DNA from: Candidatus Gastranaerophilales bacterium
GTDB taxonomy: Bacteria; Cyanobacteriota; Vampirovibrionia; Gastranaerophilales; Gastranaerophilaceae
DNA length: 64,000 bases
Reading direction: 5' to 3'
Assembly (NCBI GenBank): GCA_944325635.1
Contig: CALVBD010000001.1
Coordinates: forward strand, 682,001-746,000
Each line of letters opens with the position of its first letter. Position 1 is the stretch's first letter. This document shows, piece by piece, positions 8,676 through 14,455 of the stretch. Both the position numbers and the translations under genes were made by a program. Below the pieces are notes generated by a model. That model saw only the letters and a program-made list of their open reading frames with translations, was not told where the DNA came from and searched no databases.

Positions 8676-9305
8676 ATGAAATTGAAAAGATTTTGGAAAG
8701 CAGAATATTCAATAACGCTAATTGTTCTATTTGCGTTTATACTTTTGTGCGTGCCGGTATCAATACAGTCCACAATGCAGGCAAAATTCATAAGACGTTG
8801 GAATGATTGCTATAATCGTATTTCTTATATGATTGATGCAATTTCAAAACAGGAAAAATCAGATATTCTTAAAAGCTTCAAACGAGCACATAATCAGGAA
8901 GAACGTGAGCACATTATTATTAATCTAGTTAGACCATATTTCAGATTAAATGAAGAAAAATTTCCTAAACATTATCACCCTAAATATATGAATAAAGAAA
9001 AAGTAAAACCATCTGATTATTACTATTTTGATGAAATTTACTATACACAAAACAAAATCATAGTCGGGATTAAAGATGTAGATAAAAAAGATGATCCTAT
9101 GTTTATGATGATGTTTGATATCAACGGAATAATTCCGCCAAACACATGGGGCAAAGATATTTTCGGCGCAAAAATCTACGAGGACAGAGTTGAACCTTTC
9201 TGTAAATCGGATAACCTTGACGGAATAAGAAATGATTGTTCACCTTACGGATCAGGGATTTGCTGTTCTTATTACTACAAAATCGGAGGGAATTTTGTTG
9301 ACTAA
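8676..9305 (+). CDS. Pilin-like membrane protein without a prepilin signal
   Basis: 209 residues of unrecognised function. An N-terminal membrane helix (ITLIVLFAFILLCVPVSI) follows a short basic stretch, but the [A/G]-FTLAEV prepilin cleavage site is missing. The C-terminal part (MMFDINGIIPPNTWGKDIFGAKIYEDRVEPF) matches the core pattern D-[IVT]-N-G..PN..G-[Y/K]-D..F seen near the C-terminus of the four prepilins in this window, and paired cysteines (NDCSPYG, ICCSYY) end the protein. I read it as a pseudopilin-like protein with a non-cleaved anchor. It is translationally close to the PHP gene and overlaps the LOG gene start by 8 bp. Confidence 0.6.
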   Translation: MKLKRFWKAEYSITLIVLFAFILLCVPVSIQSTMQAKFIRRWNDCYNRISYMIDAISKQEKSDILKSFKRAHNQEEREHIIINLVRPYFRLNEEKFPKHYHPKYMNKEKVKPSDYYYFDEIYYTQNKIIVGIKDVDKKDDPMFMMMFDINGIIPPNTWGKDIFGAKIYEDRVEPFCKSDNLDGIRNDCSPYGSGICCSYYYKIGGNFVD

Positions 9306-9894
9306 AAGAATTTGTGTATTTGCCTCATCATGTAATTATCTTGAAAAAAGCTACTATGAATGTGCCGAACTTCTAGGAACACTACTTGCGAAATCAGGAT
9401 TTTCTCTTGTCTATGGAGGAAGTTCACTAGGATTGATGTGGGCTTGTGCATCAAAAGTAAAAGAAAACGGCGGAAAAATTTATGGAGTTATGCCTGAGAA
9501 ATTATACAATATGGGAGTTTCTACAGATAGTTGTGTTGAATTAACAGTCACACCCTGTATGCGAACCAGAAAAGCTAAAATGGATGAATTATCAGACGGG
9601 CTGATTGCACTTCCTGGCGGCTTTGGTACATTGGAAGAATTATCCGAAATGATTGTTCAAAAACAGCTCGGCTATAATAATAAACCAATTGTAATTCTAA
9701 ATCACAACGGATTTTATGATAAATTAACCGAATTTTTTAATGTTATTATTGAAGAAAACTTCGCAAACAGACAGCTTTCGGAAGGTTTGTACTTTGTTGC
9801 ACAAACTCCGGAAGAGGCTGTTCAATATCTTTTGGATTACGATTATTCCGCAAAAACTGATAACTTGCGCAAAGAACTTTTATATAAAAGATAG
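9298..9894 (+). CDS. LOG-family protein (TIGR00730, lysine decarboxylase-like fold)
   Basis: About 198 residues with the LOG family signature: MRTRKAKM and PGGFGTLEE (PGGxGTxxE) in a Rossmann fold beginning KRICVFASS and VYGGSSLGLMW. Family members hydrolyse nucleoside 5'-monophosphates (cytokinin riboside monophosphate in some organisms) to free base and ribose phosphate; in gut bacteria the substrate is usually unknown. I chose the TTG start at 9298 because GGAGGG (9285-9290) lies 7 nt upstream and because an earlier ATG at 9232 would overlap the previous gene by 74 bp. It is followed after 9 bp by the glycosyltransferase. Confidence 0.88.
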   Translation: MTKRICVFASSCNYLEKSYYECAELLGTLLAKSGFSLVYGGSSLGLMWACASKVKENGGKIYGVMPEKLYNMGVSTDSCVELTVTPCMRTRKAKMDELSDGLIALPGGFGTLEELSEMIVQKQLGYNNKPIVILNHNGFYDKLTEFFNVIIEENFANRQLSEGLYFVAQTPEEAVQYLLDYDYSAKTDNLRKELLYKR

Positions 9895-9903
9895 GAGAAT
9901 ACC

Positions 9904-10753
9904 ATGCAATTGCCAATTATAGCTTCAAAACTCAGACGGGGGGGGGGGCTTTCGTCTCCGCAAACTTAACACCGGCGCGGTAAAACTGCTAGTTCATCTG
10001 CATTTATTTTATATTGACCAAACTGATTTTTTTATATCAAAACTGCAAAACATTTCCGGAATTGATTTCGATTTATATGTCACAATGAACTGCAAAAATC
10101 CCGAAGTTGAACAAAAAATTCTCGCATTTAAACCTGATGCCAAAATAATTATTGTTCCGAATACAGGCTATGACGTTTACCCGTTTATTTATGTTTTACA
10201 AAATATAAACATTGATGATTATAATTTTGTCCTGAAACTTCATACCAAAAAGAAAATACATGACAGAAACAAAATTTTGAGACCGTTATTGTGGAGTAAA
10301 AAGAAATTTAAGAGTACACTTACAAAAATTATTAAAAATGATAACATTGGAATTATAGGACATAAAATCCAGCAGATTTACGGCGGTTCGCCGGAAGAAA
10401 ATGAAGTATTAAACCCGCTTTTAGAAACTCTCGGAATACCAGCACATAAATATCACCACTTTATTCCGGGAACAATGTTTTTAATCAGAACTGAATTGTT
10501 AAAATTTTTATTACAAATAGAATTTCAACAAGAAGATTTCAAAATTTCTGAAGGCTGCCGAACAGGAGATTATGGAACACTTGCTCATACGCTGGAAAGA
10601 GTTTTCGGCATAATCACAGAATACAACGGATTTATTATAGCAGATATGAAAAATCCGATCGAAAGATTTTTAAATAAACTAATTATCACAAGAAATCTGC
10701 CTGAATATAAGTTGATAAATATTTTTGGAATTAAACTAAAAATAAAACGTTGA
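9904..10753 (+). CDS. RgpF-like glycosyltransferase, out of frame at a poly-G tract (phase-variable?)
   Basis: Similar to rhamnan-synthesis protein F: after the G tract the frame encodes KLLVHLHLFYIDQTDFF and FDLYVTM, then VPNTGYDVYPFIYVL, YNFVLKLHTKKK and FIPGTMFLIRTELL, all typical of RgpF. The ATG at 9904 has AGGAGA 6-11 nt upstream and begins MQLPIIASKLRR, but the run of 11 G at 9938-9948 puts it out of frame, ending at TAA soon after. A run of 10 or 13 G would fuse it to the downstream frame without another stop. The only intact downstream start, ATG 10085, would lose about 60 N-terminal residues. A sequencing or assembly error is the alternative. Confidence 0.75.
9938..9948 (+). repeat. 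Poly-G tract (11 G)
   Basis: Homopolymer 34 nt into the glycosyltransferase gene. At the length seen, the start codon and the body of the gene are in different frames. Confidence 0.9.
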
Positions 10754-10759
10754 ATAATC

Positions 10760-10787
10760 TTGACTTCGAGAATTAATATGCTAATAT
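10760..10787 (+). promoter_or_regulatory. Promoter of the Trp leader
   Basis: TTGACT (10760-10765) and TAATAT (10782-10787) with a 16-bp spacer, just after the glycosyltransferase stop and about 27 nt before the leader-peptide ATG. Confidence 0.6.
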
Positions 10788-10813
10788 AAATTACGCAAAG
10801 GAAACTGTAAATT

Positions 10814-10888
10814 ATGTCACACTTAAATTCAAACGCTCAATCTTGGTGGCGCCTGTCTGAAGAGACAGGGAATTTAAGCTGGCAATAA
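10814..10888 (+). CDS. 24-residue leader peptide with tandem Trp codons
   Basis: A short frame from ATG 10814 to TAA 10886-10888. It encodes MSHLNSNAQSWWRLSEE followed by TGNLSWQ: three tryptophans in 24 residues, two of them adjacent (TGG TGG at 10844-10849). The WWR core is the same as in the E. coli trp leader peptide. Mutually exclusive RNA stems and a terminator follow directly. GGA lies upstream at a longish distance. Its role would be ribosome stalling when charged tRNA-Trp is scarce. Confidence 0.7.
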   Translation: MSHLNSNAQSWWRLSEETGNLSWQ

Positions 10889-10928
10889 TATCTGATATTG
10901 TTCTTAAATATTAAATGACCTGTACTCT
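10852..10928 (+). promoter_or_regulatory. Trp-type transcription attenuator (alternative hairpins)
   Basis: Region 1 CCTGTCT (10852-10858) pairs with region 2 AGACAGG (10863-10869) just after the tandem Trp codons. Region 2, read as AGAGACAGG (10861-10869), can instead pair with region 3 CCTGTACTCT (10919-10928) with a single bulge. Region 3 is also the left arm of the terminator. A ribosome stalled at 10844-10849 would cover region 1 and free region 2 to form the antiterminator, the classical trp-attenuator logic. Confidence 0.7.
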
Positions 10929-10948
10929 TTATGTGCAGGTCATTTTTT
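10913..10948 (+). terminator. Attenuator terminator
   Basis: AAATGACCTGTAC (10913-10925) pairs with GTGCAGGTCATTT (10933-10945) through 13 bp including one G-U, with a 7-nt loop and a run of T. It ends about 48 nt before the next start codon. Confidence 0.85.
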
Positions 10949-10995
10949 GTACCTTTCCACCAACGTCGCAGTCAGATATTATGGAGAAATTACAG

Positions 10996-12165
10996 ATGAA
11001 AACAGATAAAATTACCTTTACAAATTCAAATATTGGATTAGGATTAAAAACCGCCGCAAAAATCGTAAGCATTCAAGAAGGAGGTGCAGGATTATCAAAT
11101 ATAAGATTTATTCAGGATACGGCAACGGGTTTAATTCCGAAAGCAGTCTTTGCAAGAAGTATGGCTGATTTGAGCGAAAATTCTTTTCTTGAACTCTCGG
11201 AATCCGTTCTTGTTTACTACTGTCCCGCGCTTCTCGGACAGATTTTCAAAAATATTTACGCAAAAAATCTTTCGCCTGATATGAAAAATTTTATCACAAC
11301 ACCTGCAGCGGAACTTTTGAAAAAAGGCGGAAAATATAAACCGCTTATGCCGGTAAAAGCAGCAATTGCACTTGGCGCTTTTGCTATCCCTTTAATTGAA
11401 TTTACGCTGAATTACATTAAAAATCTTATGACTTTGAAGGTTTTCAAACAGGGGAATTTTGAAAATATCGCAAACCTCAATAAAGATAAAAATATTGATA
11501 AAATTTTTAATTCAAAAGTAGAAAAAAGCGCGAAAAAAAATATCCTCTCTGCCGCAGGAATTTATACAGGATGTCTCGCTCTCGGAGCCCTTCTTGCGAC
11601 AAAAGGTAAAAATTCAAAAACTCTTCAAAATATCTCGGAAACAATCCTTGCACCTGGAACAAAATTCTTTAAAAATAATAAGAAAAAAGCTGATTTTGTG
11701 AACAGATATTTCAGCATAGATTTTGCGGATAACAACGGCAAATTCGCGCTCAGCAAGGGTCAGTTGACATCGTGTGTTCTGGTCGGCGGAGCCGGATATT
11801 TCGGAGCCTCAAAAGACAGAGGAAAACAAAATTTCTTAGAAACTCTTTTCCGCTTCCCGCTCGTCGGCTTTTACATAATCTGCGGCAACGAACTTCTTGA
11901 AAAAGGATTCCGCAAACTCTTATACAAAAACAACAAATGCCGCGATTTAATTAACGAAAAATTAGAAGTTCCACAATTAAAAGATTTGAAAGAAATCGCA
12001 CTTAAAAAAGGCGGTAATTTTGATGAAGTTTACAAAAAATTACTAAAACAAAAATGTCTGATAGCTGGAGTGCCACTTCTTTTCGGAATAGGAATAATGG
12101 GATTTTTCATCGCTGGAACCTCAAACCTTTTCACCAAATATAGATACAATAGAGAAAGGCAATAA
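10996..12165 (+). CDS. Uncharacterised membrane protein under Trp-attenuator control; contains no Trp
   Basis: 389 residues of unknown function. Hydrophobic segments lie near residues 115-135 (AAIALGAFAIPLIEFTL), 180-205 (LSAAGIYTGCLALGALLA), 250-300 and 360-378 (GVPLLFGIGIMGFFIAG), with lysine-rich stretches between. The N-terminus KITFTN resembles the F-T-S motif of other lineage-specific proteins here. There is no tryptophan in the whole protein, notable because the gene lies directly behind a tryptophan attenuator. I took ATG 10996 because GGAG lies 9 nt upstream; ATG 10981 would add five residues. No trp gene is close by. Confidence 0.7.
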   Translation: MKTDKITFTNSNIGLGLKTAAKIVSIQEGGAGLSNIRFIQDTATGLIPKAVFARSMADLSENSFLELSESVLVYYCPALLGQIFKNIYAKNLSPDMKNFITTPAAELLKKGGKYKPLMPVKAAIALGAFAIPLIEFTLNYIKNLMTLKVFKQGNFENIANLNKDKNIDKIFNSKVEKSAKKNILSAAGIYTGCLALGALLATKGKNSKTLQNISETILAPGTKFFKNNKKKADFVNRYFSIDFADNNGKFALSKGQLTSCVLVGGAGYFGASKDRGKQNFLETLFRFPLVGFYIICGNELLEKGFRKLLYKNNKCRDLINEKLEVPQLKDLKEIALKKGGNFDEVYKKLLKQKCLIAGVPLLFGIGIMGFFIAGTSNLFTKYRYNRERQ

Positions 12166-12189
12166 GACACTATTTATTGACATTATAAC

Positions 12190-12474
12190 TTATTTACCCG
12201 ACTTTTTAACAAGGGCTCTGACACCAGTATAAGTTCCGGCACCGAGCGCAAGGATTGCATTAATTGCAAAAGAATTTTTTGTCGCTGATGATGAAAATTT
12301 TACTTTTCTTGAAAGGTAATCCAGCCCGACACCAAAACCGAACCAGCCGCCGGCTGTGGTTAATCCGGATTTAACAGGGTTAGGATGAGTAACCGCTGCA
12401 CCTTTTGGCGCGCTGTTTTTCGCAGCACAAAAAGTCTGAGGGGCATTAAAGCTATTTATATTGGAAATTCTCAT
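12190..12474 (-). CDS. Small membrane protein with MRIS...F-C-A N-terminal motif
   Basis: 94 residues, unrecognised. It begins MRISNINSF then QTFCAAKN, the short N-terminal pattern shared with several proteins in this window. Two moderately hydrophobic glycine-rich segments follow (TAGGWFGFGVGLDYL and AINAILALGAGTYTGVRAL). The ribosome-binding site is weak (AGAAG). It is convergent with the gene at 10996, and the DUF559 repeat array begins about 80 bp upstream. Confidence 0.6.
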   Translation of the reverse strand: MRISNINSFNAPQTFCAAKNSAPKGAAVTHPNPVKSGLTTAGGWFGFGVGLDYLSRKVKFSSSATKNSFAINAILALGAGTYTGVRALVKKSGK

Positions 12475-12556
12475 ATCTTCTATTATTCCAATTCAAAAAT
12501 TCATGTCAAGCGGCGAAAATATATAAAAAACAAAACGAGTAGCGTTTGACCACTTA

Positions 12557-12950
12557 TCTGTTCGGAGAGGACTAGGATGGGAAAACCGTCCCGCACTTAA
12601 CCGTACCCCATCCCAACCTTCCTCAAGTCGGGGAGGAGTATGGATGAATAGGTTTTAATAAATTATCCCCTCCCCTGATTGGGGAGGGCTAGGGTGGGGA
12701 ATGATTCTATCACCTTTATCACAGCTCCTCATCCCAACCTTCCATAAGTCGGGGAAGGAGTATATTATTGATAGGCTTTGGTAATTTATTCTCTCCCCTG
12801 ATTGGGGAGGGCTAGGGTAGGTAACTATTTTCATATTACAACGCCTCTTCCCAACTTTCCCTAAGTAGGGGAAGAAGTGTAGATGAATAGGTTTTAATAA
12901 ATTATCCCCTCCCCTGTTCGGGGAGGGGCAGGGTGGGGAACATTTCATGG
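12557..12950. repeat. Left arm of ~120-bp hairpin repeat array (about 3.5 units)
   Basis: Units recur with a period of 116-123 bp (the CCCCTG core is at about 12677, 12800 and 12916). Each unit has hairpin A (CCTTCC..AAGT.GGGGAAGG), a spacer of about 25 nt (ATAGGTTTTAATAA type) and hairpin B (CCCCTCCCCTGATTGGGGAG) followed by GGCTAGGGTGGGGAA. A degenerate half unit starts the array. Open frames across it are by-products. Confidence 0.85.
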
Positions 12951-12962
12951 TAAAATAAAAAT

Positions 12963-13301
12963 ATGAATACCACCCAAAAAGCAAGAACTCTTAGAAAAAA
13001 TATGACAAAACAAGAAAGAATACTTTGGCAGTTTCTAAGAAAGAAAAGTATTTATGGACTTAAATTCAGACGACAATATCCAATAGGTAATTATATTGTT
13101 GACTTTATATGTAATGCAAAGAAATTAATTATAGAAATTGATGGCGGACAACATAACGAAGATAAAAACATAATCTACGATAAAGAAAGAACAAAGTATC
13201 TTGAAACTAAAGGTTATAAAGTAATACGATTTTGGAATCATGATATTGATAACAATATAGAAAGCGTTTATCGAGAGATATTGAAACATTTGGTTGATTA
13301 A
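12963..13301 (+). CDS. DUF559 endonuclease-domain protein embedded in a repeat array
   Basis: 112 residues matching the DUF559 / very-short-patch-repair-like nuclease family (PD-(D/E)xK fold): KNMTKQERILWQFLRKK, FRRQYPIGNYIVDFIC and IIEIDGGQHNE then GYKVIRFW. The Asp of VDF and the Glu of IEIDGGQH are the expected catalytic acids. The start codon has no clear ribosome-binding site. Repeat units lie immediately on both sides, with the gene occupying the place of a spacer between hairpin B of one unit and hairpin A of the next. Family function is not settled; a role in moving or maintaining the repeats is inference. Confidence 0.88.
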   Translation: MNTTQKARTLRKNMTKQERILWQFLRKKSIYGLKFRRQYPIGNYIVDFICNAKKLIIEIDGGQHNEDKNIIYDKERTKYLETKGYKVIRFWNHDIDNNIESVYREILKHLVD

Positions 13302-13310
13302 TAGCCCTGA

Positions 13311-13656
13311 TTGTCCCCCATCCCAACCTTCCCCAAGTTGGGGAAGGAGTTTAGATTATGATAGGCTTTAGAAATCTGTTTCCTTCCCTAATCGGGGAGG
13401 GTTAGAGTAGGAAACTATTCTTGTCCATATTACAACTCCCATTCTCAACCTTCCCTAAGTCAGAAAAAAGTGTGTATTGATATGCTTTAATAATTTATCC
13501 CATCCCCTAATTTGGAATTGCTAGAGTGGGGAAACACTCATCACAATTAACCGTTCCCCATCACAACCTTCCCCAAGTTGGGGAAGGAGTATGGATAGAT
13601 AGACTTTGGAAATTTATCCCCACCCCTGCTCGGGGAGGGATAGGGTGGGGAATTTT
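13311..13656. repeat. Right arm of ~120-bp hairpin repeat array (3 units)
   Basis: Three further units of the same design, for example CCTTCCCCAAGTTGGGGAAGG at about 13328 and again at about 13568, then CCCCTGCTCGGGGAGGG at 13623. The middle unit (about 13430-13535) is the most degraded. Together with the left arm they enclose the DUF559 gene. Confidence 0.85.
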
Positions 13657-13676
13657 GGAAGAAATTTTTTATATAT

Positions 13677-13707
13677 AAAAAAGAGAGGATTAAAACCTCT
13701 CTTTTTT
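13677..13707 (-). terminator. Terminator after tRNA-Leu
   Basis: Perfect 12-bp stem AAAAAAGAGAGG (13677-13688) with CCTCTCTTTTTT (13696-13707) and a 7-nt loop, 4 nt beyond the tRNA 3' end. Confidence 0.8.
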
Positions 13708-13710
13708 ATG

Positions 13711-13795
13711 GTGTCCGGGATGGGACTTGAACCCACATAGATTTCTCCACATGAACCTGAATCATGCGCGTCTACCAATTCCGCCACCCAGACAC
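13711..13795 (-). tRNA. tRNA-Leu (anticodon CAG)
   Basis: The minus strand folds as a class II tRNA: acceptor GTGTCTG/CGGACAC, D arm with GGAATTGGTAGACGC, anticodon stem CATGA/TCATG with loop TTCAGGT (anticodon CAG at 13757-13759), a long variable arm, and T arm GGGTTCAAGTCCC. The CCA end is not encoded. It is 85 nt long and lies between the repeat array and a membrane-protein gene. Confidence 0.95.
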
Positions 13796-13816
13796 AATCT
13801 TTATTTTTTTTTCAAC

Positions 13817-14416
13817 CTACTTCACTGCTCTGAAAAATTCTTCAGAAATTAGTTGTGAGTATTTAGCTTTTTCATTAGCTGATATCAAAAGTCTGCTTTC
13901 ACCGTCTTTTGTCTCTGCCACTGATATAATACCAGAAACATCTCCGATTGGCAACTTGCTGATTTTTGCATTAAATCTTACGTATGGAACACTTGCTCCG
14001 TATGAATACATTGTGCCTTTTTTTGTAACCTGCAAGTCATCTACAGATATAGCCTGATATTTAACTTTTCCTATAACGTCTTTCAATTTTTCTTCGATTT
14101 TATCACTCTGCAAATCGGATTTTGTCAAAAGAGGCTTCTTGTTGGAATCTACAACAATAAGTTTTTGCCCCGAGGCTTTATGCTCTGCCACAACAGCATT
14201 ATACCCGAACATGCCGCTGGCTTTTTCCAACTCAAATTCTTCGTTAATACCGGAAAAGTCACCTACTTTTTTCGCACGTTCAAGGATTGTCTCCTGCGAC
14301 GGGTTAAACCACTGCGAACAATATTTCATTACGAACTCTTTTCCGCCGAGTGACAGAAACCCGACAACAGCTAACGCAATAATTACAGCTCTTATTAAAT
14401 TTTTTAAACATCCCAT
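13817..14416 (-). CDS. Hypothetical membrane-anchored protein
   Basis: 199 residues, not recognised. One N-terminal membrane helix (NLIRAVIIALAVVGFLSLGG) is followed by a soluble, charged domain with predicted alternating strands (FGYNAVVAEHKASGQKLIVVDS, GTMYSYGASVPYVRF, GIISVAETKDGESRLLIS). There is no lipobox cysteine after the helix, so I expect an uncleaved anchor with the domain outside the cytoplasm. It is divergent from mutS and upstream of the tRNA. Confidence 0.65.
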   Translation of the reverse strand: MGCLKNLIRAVIIALAVVGFLSLGGKEFVMKYCSQWFNPSQETILERAKKVGDFSGINEEFELEKASGMFGYNAVVAEHKASGQKLIVVDSNKKPLLTKSDLQSDKIEEKLKDVIGKVKYQAISVDDLQVTKKGTMYSYGASVPYVRFNAKISKLPIGDVSGIISVAETKDGESRLLISANEKAKYSQLISEEFFRAVK

Positions 14417-14417
14417 A

Positions 14418-14443
14418 TTGACATCCTCTTTTCATGCTATAAT
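14418..14443 (+). promoter_or_regulatory. mutS promoter (extended -10)
   Basis: TGCTATAAT gives an extended -10 (TATAAT at 14438-14443). A TTGACA lies only 14 bp upstream, shorter than the usual 16-18 bp. The mutS ATG follows 12 nt after the -10, leaving a leader of about 5 nt and no ribosome-binding site. Confidence 0.5.
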
Positions 14444-14455
14444 CTTATTATAGTT

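Noticed and set aside
12655-12984. 109-codon minus-strand frame over the left repeat arm
   Set aside because: It only translates successive repeat units (for example PSPPQSGE repeated) and overlaps the start of the DUF559 gene.
12557-13656. Possible CRISPR array because of regular repeats and spacers
   Set aside because: The period is about 120 bp, the units contain two palindromes each, copies vary a lot and the spacers are similar to one another. No cas genes are present.
13711-13795. tRNA-Leu as the integration site of a mobile island next to the repeat array
   Set aside because: No integrase gene and no repeated fragment of the tRNA 3' end could be found nearby.
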